Part shown: piece after piece, positions 40,301 to 50,747 of the stretch | How the letters are laid out: each line of letters opens with the position of its first letter | Position numbering within the stretch: the first letter of the stretch is position 1 | NCBI RefSeq assembly: GCF_947507565.1 | Contig: NC_089177.1 | Coordinates: forward strand, 3,936,096 to 4,000,095 | Reading direction: 5' to 3' | DNA from: Oscarella lobularis | Lineage: Eukaryota > Porifera > Homoscleromorpha > Homosclerophorida > Oscarellidae | Length of the DNA: 64,000 bases | Notes under the pieces: model-generated | The model's input: only the letters and a program-made list of their open reading frames with translations | Databases searched by the model: none | Told to the model about the DNA's origin: nothing | Made by a program: the position numbers and the translations under genes

Positions 40301-40495
40301 AATGTATTGTGAGTAATATAGGTTAGTTTAGTATTTTAAATTTTTTTCTAATGTTTTATCTTTAGGGGAACGCGGATGGAACGACGAATGGAAGGGATCA
40401 ACATGCAATGGAGAGGGGAGGTGGATTTTGTACACGAGGGGACGATGATCGACGAATGTATGGTGAGTAATATATGTTAATTTAGTACTTTAGAG
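37384..40495 (+). repeat. Tandem array of about 20 exon-plus-intron units (154 bp) in PLE family 1
   Basis: Each unit is a purine-rich 97-nt block (for example 37,441-37,537, starting GGGAACGCGAATGG and ending ATGTATG) followed by a 57-nt block with donor GTGAGTAAT, a CTAAT branch-like site about 17 nt before the end, and acceptor TTTATCTTTAG. These signals recur in nearly every unit; one unit has donor GTGTGT (39,694) and one is preceded by ATT. Exon-like blocks are open in two frames, but 97 nt shifts the frame at each junction and stops arise, so a long protein is unlikely. The array is antisense to the PLE ORF. A four-unit higher-order pattern is visible. Confidence 0.85.
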
Positions 40496-40535
40496 GCAGG
40501 CTGGAAAACAGAAGGACAAGGACGAACAGGGACCC

Positions 40536-40575
40536 AAAAAAAAAAAAAAAAAGGGGGGGGGGGGGGGGGGGGGGG
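40536..40575 (+). repeat. Homopurine block A17 G23
   Basis: Seventeen A then 23 G lie between the exon-like array and the PLE ORF. The inverted copy (47,556-47,595) has exactly the same counts. Confidence 0.95.
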
Positions 40576-40849
40576 AGGAGGATCAGACATGCCATCGGTA
40601 AGGATTGGGATTAGGGGAGGGGAAAACAAAATTCGCGGGGTAGGCGGGGAACTGGCTTACCACTGTTTAATATTGGTGATAAATATTCTGAAGATTTTCA
40701 TGTGCTTATAGGTGTGATAAACGTTAATTAGAGTGGAGACATAGGCGTTGATGTTTAACCTGTATTTATATTTCCCTACCACGTTCTGCATTTAAGGTTG
40801 TAATTTACGATGTTAAATAAATCACAAGGAAGTACTCCATTCACACGGG

Positions 40850-43800
40850 TCAGACTATAACCCATAACCGTTCATCCTTGGCATTTAGTCCCCTTGGTTT
40901 ACGTGTACCCAGCCGTGTTATCCATTGTTGTTCCAAATGGCCTAGATCATACGCATCGTTTGGAACATAGTCAATGGGCTGTATCCACATATTATCGAAG
41001 GATGTCCACCCATGGTCGTGGAAATGTTTGTAGAGGTGGAGGGTGCGGTGTTGGTGGAAATGAAGGCGGTGGCGTCGTAATCGTTCAGCAATCGTGCCAG
41101 TGGTTTGTCCCACGTATTGTTTTCCACAGATTGGGCATTCCAACATGTAAATAACGTGTGTTGTAGTGCACGTGTATTCACCTTCCACTGGGAAGCGTTT
41201 ATTGTTAGCGTAGCTAGTGATCTCGGTTCTTTGTCGAAGATTATGGCAGCATTTGCAATTGTTTTTCGTGCATGGTCGAATAGCAGTATCGCTGGTGGGG
41301 AGGGTTGGTGATGGGGTGAGTAAGGTTGTGGTTGTGCGTACGGTGTTGGTTGTCGGGAGTTTAGCTCTCACCAGAGTGTCACTAAGGTTCTTAGTGCGTT
41401 TGTAGGCGATTTTAGGCCGGGTAGGGAATACCTGTTTTAGCACGTCATCCTCCGCTATGCGGTTCCATAGCCGGTGGATTGTGCTTCTGATTGTGGGGAA
41501 CCAAGGGTCATACGGCATAACCAAGGTTAGTGGTGGCTGTGTTCCTTGTGGGGTAATATCCGGTGCGTTGCTTATGTCAGGGATCTTTGCAATTAGTTGT
41601 GTACGACGTTCAAAAGGGAATTCTTGATTTATTTGCTGTAATAGGGGTAGAGGATAGCCTCTATTTCTGAATCTGATTTTTTGTTTCTCTTGAGTTTGTA
41701 GAAATGTTTGTTTGTCTGATGTTGAGCGTAGGAATCGGTGAAGTTCGCCTTTTACTACGCTTGTTTTCATTGCTTTAGGATGAGACGAGGTGTGATAGAG
41801 ATATTGGAATTTGTTCGTTTGCTTGATATGTGTTTTTATGTCTAGGATTCCGCTATTTAGAAAGCGATCTCCTTTAAAGATATCAATGTCTAGGAATGTA
41901 GTCTCTTGGGTGCTTGCTGCGTGGGTGAATTTTATGGTGGGATGAAAGCTATTTAGGTCACGCATGAAGCTGTCAAATTGTTCCTGTGGGTGAGGCCAGA
42001 ATAGCAGAATATCATCAATAAAGCGAAAATAATTAAGTGGTTTTAGATTTTGTGTTTCCAGGAATTTTTGTTCAAAATTCGCCATGAAGAGGTTAGCGAG
42101 GGACGGGGCGGTTCGGGTGCCCATAGCCGTTCCCCTTAATTGAAGGTAAGGGTGATTATTAAATAGGAAGGCGTTATTTTTAAGGATGTGATATAGGAAT
42201 ATTCGAATCATGTTGGTCACCCCTGGATCGTTGTATTCCTTTTGGGCAAAGGAAGCACAAACTTCAATTGCTTCATCTTGGGGGATTGATGGATAGAGTG
42301 CAGTGACATCGAGTGAAACGAGTAAGACATTTTGAGGTAGGATTAGTGTTTCCAGCATTTTAATTAGGTGGGAGCTATCTCTTATATAGCTAGGTTGTTT
42401 TTTGACGATGGGCGAGAGATAGGAGTCAACCAGAGCTGATATTAGTTCTGTTGGACCCCCTGACCCACTACAGATGGGTCTGACCCCATGTGGGTTCTTA
42501 TGCAATTTTTTCAGAAAATATAAGAGTTGGGTCCTAACTTCGTCAGGTTTTTGAATTAAATGCTGTCGAGTATGGTAGTCAAGAGGCCCGTGTTTGTAGA
42601 AGTGTTCAATTGCGTTATTGATTTCGAGTACAATTGCAGGGGTGGGGTCCTCCCTGATTGGTTGGTAGACATGCAAGTCTTGTAGATGATTGTATCCAGC
42701 CTTTTTGTAGTTGAAGGTATCTTCAACCACAATGCAGGATCCTTTATCTGCCTTTTTGATTATTATGTCCTTGTATGATGCTAGCGCCTTCAGTGCCTGC
42801 CGTTCCGCAGGCGTTACGTTATTTCGAGGTCGTTTAGGTTTTAGTGCCAATACATGGCTTTGTAAAGCAGTAATAAACCCTTCCAATTTAGTATTTCTCA
42901 CCTTGTTAATATTAAAAGAAGATTTTGGTTTATACGGGTGTCTCGGATTGGAGTTATTCATTGGATTTTGGTGCGTGAAATAGTATTGTAAGCGGACCTT
43001 CCGTACGAAAGCTCGTACAGAGGTAAGGAGGTGTCGCTTCGAGGGTCGTAGTGGGGTGGGACAAAAGGAGAGGCCCTTGTGTAGAATGGAGTGTTCGTGA
43101 GTAGTTAACACGCGCTGTGAGAGATTAACAACAGTGCTCATTTTGATATGTTTCTTTATTTCATAGATTCGAGCTCGCAAGCGGCAGAGTCGTCTATTTT
43201 TTACTTCTGGCGCTTTGCGCGCCCTCTGACGTTGCGGCCGGATTTTCCGTCTACAGCGTTTTCTTCCCCTCCTCGTTTTCGGCCTGCGTGTAGGTAAGGA
43301 CCGTTTTGGGGGAGATATAGGATTTATAGAGAGTATACCTTCCGCGTTGCGTTTCCGGTTGGCTCGAGTGAACAGGGAGGACGCCTGTCGCTCCGAGTCA
43401 ACCTGGCCGTCGGTAACGATTCGATCAAACTCGTCCCAGATCGGATCTCCGCCGAATCGTTCTCGGAGCACGTGCTCCCGATCAGCGGCGCGTACCTGAT
43501 CCTCCTCCAACATTTCCACTACCCGCGTGTAGTGTGTCACCAGCGAGTCGAGGAGACTTTGCTGGTATTCCTTTTTTATTTGTGCGAGAATGTCCAAGAT
43601 GGATGTGTCGCGCGGTCTGAAGGGGTTGATGTTTAGCGTGCAAGTCATCCCTCGAGGGGGATGACCTGTTTGCGCGTATTTTCTATGTTCCGTTAAGCGC
43701 ATTTCCGCTTTTGTAAGTGCGGCGCCCGTTTGCACTTGGAACGCCGCTAAATCGAGAATATTTTCGCGATCACTTGCGGACGGCGTCGGCGTGGACGCGG

Positions 43801-44257
43801 CAAGTGGTTCCGGGGGGGGTGGACGTGGCGGCGGCGGTCCGTCGTCGTCGAACTTTTCTTTGAAGTACCTCTGGAGCTTCTTTTCGAGAAGGTTGTCCAG
43901 AAGGGCTCCAAAATTGCGTCGTTTAATAAACTCATCGAGTGCATCTGTAGATGGAGATAGATTTCGTGATTTTCGAATATGTTTAGTTGGCGCTGTGGCC
44001 CGTTGTCTTTCCCGTAGGGGAGGATATTCAGGAGATGACTCACCGTCGGTCGACGGTGGTAGCTCCTTTTCTCTACCTTTGGGGGGATCCTTCGATCCCC
44101 CCTCTGTTGCGTTATCGTCCAGCAGGGAGTCCTCCTGCATCGCGATGTATTCGCTTAATGCGACGTCCATTGAGTCGTCGTCTTGGGACGACAATTTCTC
44201 TGCGAGATTCATTGTGGCAGACCCGGGTTTCGTCGTATTCGACTTCGTCAGTGCCAA
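40850..44257 (-). CDS. PLE polyprotein: reverse transcriptase with GIY-YIG endonuclease (1135 aa)
   Basis: One intact frame. Residues 1-350 are acidic then very basic and unlike known domains. PLE RT landmarks follow: KKADKGSCIVVEDTF (about 500), RPICSGSGGPTELISALVDS, LVSLDVTALYPSIPQDEA (about 645), the palm block LRGTAMGTRTAPSLANLFMA, and the catalytic FRFIDDILLFW (about 744-754). A Cys-rich knuckle CTKNNCKCCHN (about 994) precedes the endonuclease: VIYMLECPICGKQYVGQTTG (about 1034), RLRRHR, then LEQQWITRLGT with the catalytic Glu (about 1108) and GLNAKDE. The overlapping plus-strand frames are shadows. The RT copies element RNA; the GIY-YIG domain nicks DNA. It is closest in layout to EN-containing PLEs (Neptune/Penelope-like), not the endonuclease-less Athena. 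Confidence 0.95.
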   Translation of the reverse strand: MALTKSNTTKPGSATMNLAEKLSSQDDDSMDVALSEYIAMQEDSLLDDNATEGGSKDPPKGREKELPPSTDGESSPEYPPLRERQRATAPTKHIRKSRNLSPSTDALDEFIKRRNFGALLDNLLEKKLQRYFKEKFDDDGPPPPRPPPPEPLAASTPTPSASDRENILDLAAFQVQTGAALTKAEMRLTEHRKYAQTGHPPRGMTCTLNINPFRPRDTSILDILAQIKKEYQQSLLDSLVTHYTRVVEMLEEDQVRAADREHVLRERFGGDPIWDEFDRIVTDGQVDSERQASSLFTRANRKRNAEGILSINPISPPKRSLPTRRPKTRRGRKRCRRKIRPQRQRARKAPEVKNRRLCRLRARIYEIKKHIKMSTVVNLSQRVLTTHEHSILHKGLSFCPTPLRPSKRHLLTSVRAFVRKVRLQYYFTHQNPMNNSNPRHPYKPKSSFNINKVRNTKLEGFITALQSHVLALKPKRPRNNVTPAERQALKALASYKDIIIKKADKGSCIVVEDTFNYKKAGYNHLQDLHVYQPIREDPTPAIVLEINNAIEHFYKHGPLDYHTRQHLIQKPDEVRTQLLYFLKKLHKNPHGVRPICSGSGGPTELISALVDSYLSPIVKKQPSYIRDSSHLIKMLETLILPQNVLLVSLDVTALYPSIPQDEAIEVCASFAQKEYNDPGVTNMIRIFLYHILKNNAFLFNNHPYLQLRGTAMGTRTAPSLANLFMANFEQKFLETQNLKPLNYFRFIDDILLFWPHPQEQFDSFMRDLNSFHPTIKFTHAASTQETTFLDIDIFKGDRFLNSGILDIKTHIKQTNKFQYLYHTSSHPKAMKTSVVKGELHRFLRSTSDKQTFLQTQEKQKIRFRNRGYPLPLLQQINQEFPFERRTQLIAKIPDISNAPDITPQGTQPPLTLVMPYDPWFPTIRSTIHRLWNRIAEDDVLKQVFPTRPKIAYKRTKNLSDTLVRAKLPTTNTVRTTTTLLTPSPTLPTSDTAIRPCTKNNCKCCHNLRQRTEITSYANNKRFPVEGEYTCTTTHVIYMLECPICGKQYVGQTTGTIAERLRRHRLHFHQHRTLHLYKHFHDHGWTSFDNMWIQPIDYVPNDAYDLGHLEQQWITRLGTRKPRGLNAKDERLWVIV

Positions 44258-44775
44258 TGAATCGTTTCACACAAAATTTGTGGTTTATATATGTTTTTTG
44301 AGTGTGAATTTAAATTTTAGGCTTGGGATCGCGCCGTCGATGCCGCTTTTCGCCCGAACGCATTAGGACGAAGCGACTACGTCGGCAAATTTTTACAGCC
44401 AAATTCGTGAAGCCTTCCATGAATGGTACACCGTTTCGGTGAGGTGTTAATAGTGGGGTTGCCAGGGGGCGGGGTTCGTAAACACACAAGGGTGTGGGGA
44501 CTGGTTTTACCCCTTTAGGGATGGTTACTCTAAAATTCCAGGGGGTCCCGCGTGGTTGGGAGGGTCCTCTACACCCATTTAGAGTGTTTTTGGAAGAGCA
44601 GCGGGTCCTATGGATTTGTTGACGTCACGTGCTGGTGTTTACCATGCACGTGAATGGCCTTTCTTGAGCGATATAAGATCCAATAAGGTATCAATGGTAT
44701 CCCTAGATGTTTTATGGTGTTTTTCCCTAGGGGTTCCCTATCGATAGCGGATTGCAGGACACAGACCACAAGTAG
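44258..44775 (-). promoter_or_regulatory. PLE 5' leader / probable promoter region
   Basis: About 520 bp between the ORF start and the junction with the next copy. It contains G-rich runs and TGACGTCACGTG at about 44,620 on the plus strand (an overlapping CRE and E-box). No ORF of note. Confidence 0.4.
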
Positions 44776-44779
44776 GGTT

Positions 44780-46232
44780 AAAGAGAGAGAAATGCACAAC
44801 GGCAAGTCTGGCTCAACCGCTGTATCCACTACCGACCAGGAAGGACCCCAGAGGATGTTGAGTATGATGACTAAGATTTTGGTTTTATGACGGTTGTAGG
44901 TGATGAAGTGGGCGGGAAAATTCATTGTAGTGCCCAATATTCAGATTCCAATACAGTACGAGGTACGGGATGTTGGCCAATCCTTTCTACGGGGGATGGA
45001 AGTGGAGGGTCAAGGGCAGTGTCCTTAATTTGGACGAGGGAAGCGAAGCGACGGGACAGGACATGAAGGGGACATGCAAAGGGAAGGTTAAAGTGAAATT
45101 ATTGGAAAAGGGAAGAGGGGTCAAAAAGGTATTAATATGCTCTTAAGCTATTCTGTTTTATTGATTATACCCTTGGGAGTACTTTTTAATACGTTAGTTA
45201 AGAAATTTGTCTCTGAATTGGGGGTCTACATGGGTCTAAGGGAGACTTTTACAGGGTAAAAATTGGGGGGAGGGGGGGTAATTTTTATGGTTTGGTAGTG
45301 TGGGGGAAATTTAGAAAGGTTCCCAGAAGGGGTCTTACAGAGGAGAAGTCGAAAAAGGCATTTTTAGAAAAGGTTCAGTAACCATGGCAACGGTTGTGCC
45401 AGAAGATATCACAGTGGTAGATCACCGGAAAGGGAGATTGGGAGCATTGTTCGTGCATCCACTTTAAAGTTATGGTCGGTTAAAGGGGTATCGGTAGGGA
45501 AAAATCTTTTAAAGTTTTTAATTGGCTGGGAAATTTGGGGATTCCTTAGGGGGGTTATGGAGCGTAATTCTACTATGCATAGCCTCTCCTGAAAAAAATT
45601 TCAGGTGATTTAAGTGAGTTTCCGCGGAACTACGTCATATTCCAGTTTGCAAAAAAACGGCTAGAATCAATAAGTTTCAAGATTAGCGTCTCATTTAGCC
45701 CGTTTTGGTCGTGTTATATATCATTCGAAAGAGCTTCAGGAGCTCTATCTAAATTCCTATGGATGACGTCATTGGATGTAATTCTATTTTAATATTCAGG
45801 AGATTGTGTTTTTGGAAGCCGGCAACTTATACCGGTTATCGTGTGTAGCAGATTAAAGGGATTGTCAATCGGTTTACAGGTTTTCTGTAGAGAATTTAAT
45901 GTAGTTTAATATAAGCATAGGTTCCAGTGGGCGTATTTGAGGTTTGGTGTCCTAAAATCGCGTTTTTTGCATGTCGACATTTTTCGTTTCAGCGTGTTTT
46001 CCATGTCATTTATCGTAATCAAAATAGTGTGTTATACCACTCGGTGGTGCAGGAAGTAATCCTTAAAGAATTCGCGTATTTTTTCGAGATTTTCGCGGTG
46101 GTGATCCGGGTTTTCGTGTATACGGGAGTATTGTGTTCATTCACTGCCGCATTCAGCGTGAAACGAGGCGAAGGGGGGCGAACGCGGCGGAGTGAGGGAG
46201 AAATCGGCGACCGAGAAAGGTGAGAAAGGTTT
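44780..46232 (-). mobile_element. Second PLE copy, 3' part, cut by the assembly gap
   Basis: Collinear with 35,441-36,893 and identical in length with no indels. It is joined to the first copy through one TAGGGTT, giving a head-to-tail array of elements. Confidence 0.93.
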
Positions 46233-46432
46233 NNNNNNNNNNNNNNNNNNNNNNNNNNNNNNNNNNNNNNNNNNNNNNNNNNNNNNNNNNNNNNNNNNNN
46301 NNNNNNNNNNNNNNNNNNNNNNNNNNNNNNNNNNNNNNNNNNNNNNNNNNNNNNNNNNNNNNNNNNNNNNNNNNNNNNNNNNNNNNNNNNNNNNNNNNNN
46401 NNNNNNNNNNNNNNNNNNNNNNNNNNNNNNNN
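46233..46432. other. Assembly gap of 200 Ns at the point where orientation flips
   Basis: The left flank lies in the PLE 3' region (telomere side right); the right flank lies inside the RT/endonuclease ORF of an inverted copy (telomere side left). The round size marks a scaffold join of unknown true length. Confidence 0.95.
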
Positions 46433-47281
46433 CAAACTCAAGAGAAACAAAAAATCAGATTCAGAAATAGAGGCTATCCTCTACCCCTATTACAGCAAAT
46501 AAATCAAGAATTCCCTTTTGAACGTCGTACACAACTAATTGCAAAGATCCCTGACATAAGCAACGCACCGGATATTACCCCACAAGGAACACAGCCACCA
46601 CTAACCTTGGTTATGCCGTATGACCCTTGGTTCCCCACAATCAGAAGCACAATCCACCGGCTATGGAACCGCATAGCGGAGGATGACGTGCTAAAACAGG
46701 TATTCCCTACCCGGCCTAAAATCGCCTACAAACGCACTAAGAACCTTAGTGACACTCTGGTGAGAGCTAAACTCCCGACAACCAACACCGTACGCACAAC
46801 CACAACCTTACTCACCCCATCACCAACCCTCCCCACCAGCGATACTGCTATTCGACCATGCACGAAAAACAATTGCAAATGCTGCCATAATCTTCGACAA
46901 AGAACCGAGATCACTAGCTACGCTAACAATAAACGCTTCCCAGTGGAAGGTGAATACACGTGCACTACAACACACGTTATTTACATGTTGGAATGCCCAA
47001 TCTGTGGAAAACAATACGTGGGACAAACCACTGGCACGATTGCTGAACGATTACGACGCCACCGCCTTCATTTCCACCAACACCGCACCCTCCACCTCTA
47101 CAAACATTTCCACGACCATGGGTGGACATCCTTCGATAATATGTGGATACAGCCCATTGACTATGTTCCAAACGATGCGTATGATCTAGGCCATTTGGAA
47201 CAACAATGGATAACACGGCTGGGTACACGTAAACCAAGGGGACTAAATGCCAAGGATGAACGGTTATGGGTTATAGTCTGA
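46433..47281 (+). pseudogene. C-terminal part of a PLE RT/GIY-YIG ORF, truncated by the gap
   Basis: About 282 codons corresponding to the final quarter of the full ORF, including the Cys knuckle and the whole GIY-YIG domain, and reading to the same stop. The missing N-terminal part is due to the gap, not a visible mutation. Confidence 0.9.
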
Positions 47282-47635
47282 CCCGTGTGAATGGAGTACT
47301 TCCTTGTGATTTATTTAACATCGTAAATTACAACCTTAAATGCAGAACGTGGTAGGGAAATATAAATACAGGTTAAACATCAACGCCTATGTCTCCACTC
47401 TAATTAACGTTTATCACACCTATAAGCACATGAAAATCTTCAGAATATTTATCACCAATATTAAACAGTGGTAAGCCAGTTCCCCGCCTACCCCGCGAAT
47501 TTTGTTTTCCCCTCCCCTAATCCCAATCCTTACCGATGGCATGTCTGATCCTCCTCCCCCCCCCCCCCCCCCCCCCCCTTTTTTTTTTTTTTTTTGGGTC
47601 CCTGTTCGTCCTTGTCCTTCTGTTTTCCAGCCTGC

Positions 47636-50600
47636 CTCTAAAGTACTAAATTAACATATATTACTCACCATACATTCGTCGATCATCGTCCCCTCGTGTA
47701 CAAAATCCACCTCCCCTCTCCATTGCATGTTGATCCCTTCCATTCGTCGTTCCATCCGCGTTCCCCTAAAGATAAAACATTAGAAAAAAATTTAAAATAC
47801 TAAACTAACCTATATTACTCACAATACATTCGTCGATCATCGTCCCCTCGTGTTGAAAATCCTCCTCCTTTCTACATTGCATGTTGATCCCTTCCGTTCG
47901 TCGTTCCATTCGCGATCCCCTAAAGATAAAACATTAGAAAAGAATCTAAAATACTAAACTAACCTATATTACTCACCATACATTCGTCGATCATCGTCCC
48001 CTCGTGTAGAAAATCCTCCTCCTTTCTCCATGGCATGTTGATCCCTTCCGTTCGTCGTTCCATTCGCGTTCCCCTAAAGATAAAACATTAGAAGAGAATC
48101 TAAAATGCTAAACTAACCTATATTACTCACCACACATTCGTCGATCCTCGTCCCCTCGTGTAGAAAATCCACCTTCCCTCTCCATTGCATGTTGATCCCT
48201 TCCGTTCGTCGTTCCATTTGCGTTCCCCTAAAGATAAAACATTAGAAAAGAATCTAAAATACTAAACTAACCTATATTACTCACCACACATTCGTCGATC
48301 CTCGTCCCCTCGTGTAGAAAATCCACCTTCCCTCTCCATTGCATGTTGATCCCTTCCAATCGTCGTTCCATTCGCGGTCCCCTAAAGATAAAACATTAGA
48401 AATGAATCTAAAATACTAAACTAACCTATATTACACACCACACATTCGCCGATCATCGTCCCCTCGTGTAGAAAATCCACCTTCCCTCTCCATTGCATGT
48501 TGATCCCTTCCATTCGTCGTTCCATTCGCGATCCCCTAAAGATAAAACATTAGAAAAGAATCTAAAATACTAAACTAACCTATATTACTCACCATACATT
48601 CGTCGATCATCGTCCCCTCGTGTAGAAAATCCTCCTCCTTTCTCCATGGCATGTTGATCCCTTCCGTTCGTCGTTCCATTCGCGTTCCCCTAAAGATAAA
48701 ACATTAGAAGAGAATCTAAAATGCTAAACTAACCTATATTACTCACCATACATTCGTCGATCTTCGTCCCCTCGTGTAGAAAATCCATCTTCCCTCTCCA
48801 TTGCATGTTGATCCCTTCCATTCGTCGTTCCATTCGCGTTCCCCTAAAGATAAAACATTAGAAAAGAACCTAAAATACTAAAGTAACCTACATTACTCAC
48901 CATACATTCGTCGATCCTCGTCCCCTCGTGTAGAAAATCCACCTTCCCTCTCCATTGCATGTTGATCCCTTCCATTCGTCGTTCCATTCGCGGTCCCCTA
49001 AAGATAAAACATTAGAAATGAATCTAAAATACTAAACTAACCTATATTACTCACCACACATTCGTCGATCATCGTCCCCTCGTGTAGAAAATCCACCTTC
49101 CCTCTCCATTGCATGTTGATCCCTTCCATTCGTCGTTCCATTCGCGGTCCCCTAAAGATAAAACATTAGAAATGAATCTAAAATACTAAACTAACCTATA
49201 TTACTCACCACACATTCGTCGATCATCGTCCCCTCGTGTAGAAAATCCACCTTCCCTCTCCATTGCATGTTGATCCCTTCCATTCGTCGTTCCATTCGCG
49301 ATCCCCTAAAGATAAAACATTAGAAAAGAATCTAAAATACTAAACTAACCTATATTACTCACCATACATTCGTCGATCATCGTCCCCTCGTGTAGAAAAT
49401 CCTCCTCCTTTCTCCATGGCATGTTGATCCCTTCCGTTCGTCGTTCCATTCGCGTTCCCCTGAAGATAAAACATTAGAAAAGAATCTAAAATGTTAAACT
49501 AACCTATGTTACTCACCATACATTCGTCGATCTTCGTCCCCTCGTGTAGAAAATCCATCTTCCCTCTCCATTGCATGTTGATCCCTTCCATTCGTCGTTC
49601 CATTCGCGTTCCCCTAAAGATAAAACATTAGAAATGAATCAAAAATACTAAACTAACCTATATTACTCACCATACATTCGTTGATCCTCGTCCCCTCGTG
49701 TAGAAAATCCTCCTCCTTCTCCATGGCATGTTGATCCCTTCCATTCGTCGTTCCATTCGCGGTCCCCTAAAGATAAAACATTAGAAATGAATCTAAAATA
49801 CTAAACTAACCTATATTACTCACCACACATTCGTCGATCATCGTCCCCTCGTGTAGAAAATCCACCTTCCCTCTCCATTGCATGTTGATCCCTTCCATTC
49901 GTCGTTCCATTCGCGATCCCCTAAAGATAAAACATTAGAAAAGAATCTAAAATACTAAACTAACCTATATTACTCACCATACATTCGTCGATCATCGTCC
50001 CCTCGTGTAGAAAATCCTCCTCCTTTCTCCATGGCATGTTGATCCCTTCCGTTCGTCGTTCCATTCGCGTTCCCCTAAAGATAAAACATTAGAAAAGAAT
50101 CTAAAATGCTAAACTAACCTATATTACTCACCATACATTCGTCGATCTTCGTCCCCTCGTGTAGAAAATCCATCTTCCCTCTCCATTGCATGTTGATCCC
50201 TTCCATTCGTCGTTCCATTCGCGTTCCCCTAAAGATAAAACATTAGAAATGAATCTAAAATACTAAACTAACCTATATTACTCACCATACATTCGTTGAT
50301 CCTCGTCCCCTCGTGTAGAAAATCCTCCTCCTTTCTCCATGGCATGTTGATCCCTTCCATTCGTCGTTCCATTCGCGGTCCCCTAAAGATAAAACATTAG
50401 AAATGAATCTAAAATACTAAACTAACCTATATTACTCACCACACATTCGCCGATCATCGTCCCCTCGTGTAGAAAATCCACCTTCCCTCTCCATTGCATG
50501 TTGATCCCTTCCATTCGTCGTTCCATTCGCGATCCCCTAAAGATAAAACATTAGAAAAGAATCTAAAATACTAAACTAACCTATATTACTCACCATACAT

Positions 50601-50747
50601 TCGTCGATCATCGTCCCCTCGTGTAGAAAATCCTCCTCCTTTCTCCATGGCATGTTGATCCCTTCCGTTCGTCGTTCCATTCGCGTTCCCCTAAAGATAA
50701 AACATTAGAAAAGAATCTAAAATGCTAAACTATCCTATATTACTCAC
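47636..50747 (-). repeat. Inverted exon-plus-intron tandem array
   Basis: Reverse complement of the 37,384-40,495 array, with identical spacing and identical unit variants. Splice-like signals lie on the minus strand. Confidence 0.9.

Larger units (their letters stand above)
35441..44775 (-). mobile_element. Full-length telomere-associated Penelope-like retroelement (PLE), family 1
   Basis: The element extends from the TTAGGG junction to a single TAGGGTT at about 44,773-44,779, where the next copy begins. On its sense (minus) strand it has a 5' leader (44,258-44,775), one long RT/GIY-YIG ORF, an A/G homopolymer block, the exon-like tandem array (37,384-40,495) and a 3' region ending at the CCCTAA junction. 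Its 3' end abuts the 3' side of the telomeric G-strand, the geometry expected if reverse transcription starts on a telomere end, as known for Athena PLEs of bdelloid rotifers. Unlike Athena, it keeps a GIY-YIG endonuclease. The ORF is intact, suggesting recent activity. Confidence 0.88.

Noticed and set aside
37384-40495. CRISPR-like or satellite-only explanation for the 154-bp array
   Set aside because: There are no short repeats with unique spacers and the host is eukaryotic; a plain satellite would not explain splice-like borders shared by three diverged arrays.
43791-44366. 191-codon plus-strand frame over the PLE ORF start
   Set aside because: Lies antisense over the N-terminal coding part of the PLE ORF; its composition mirrors the real gene.
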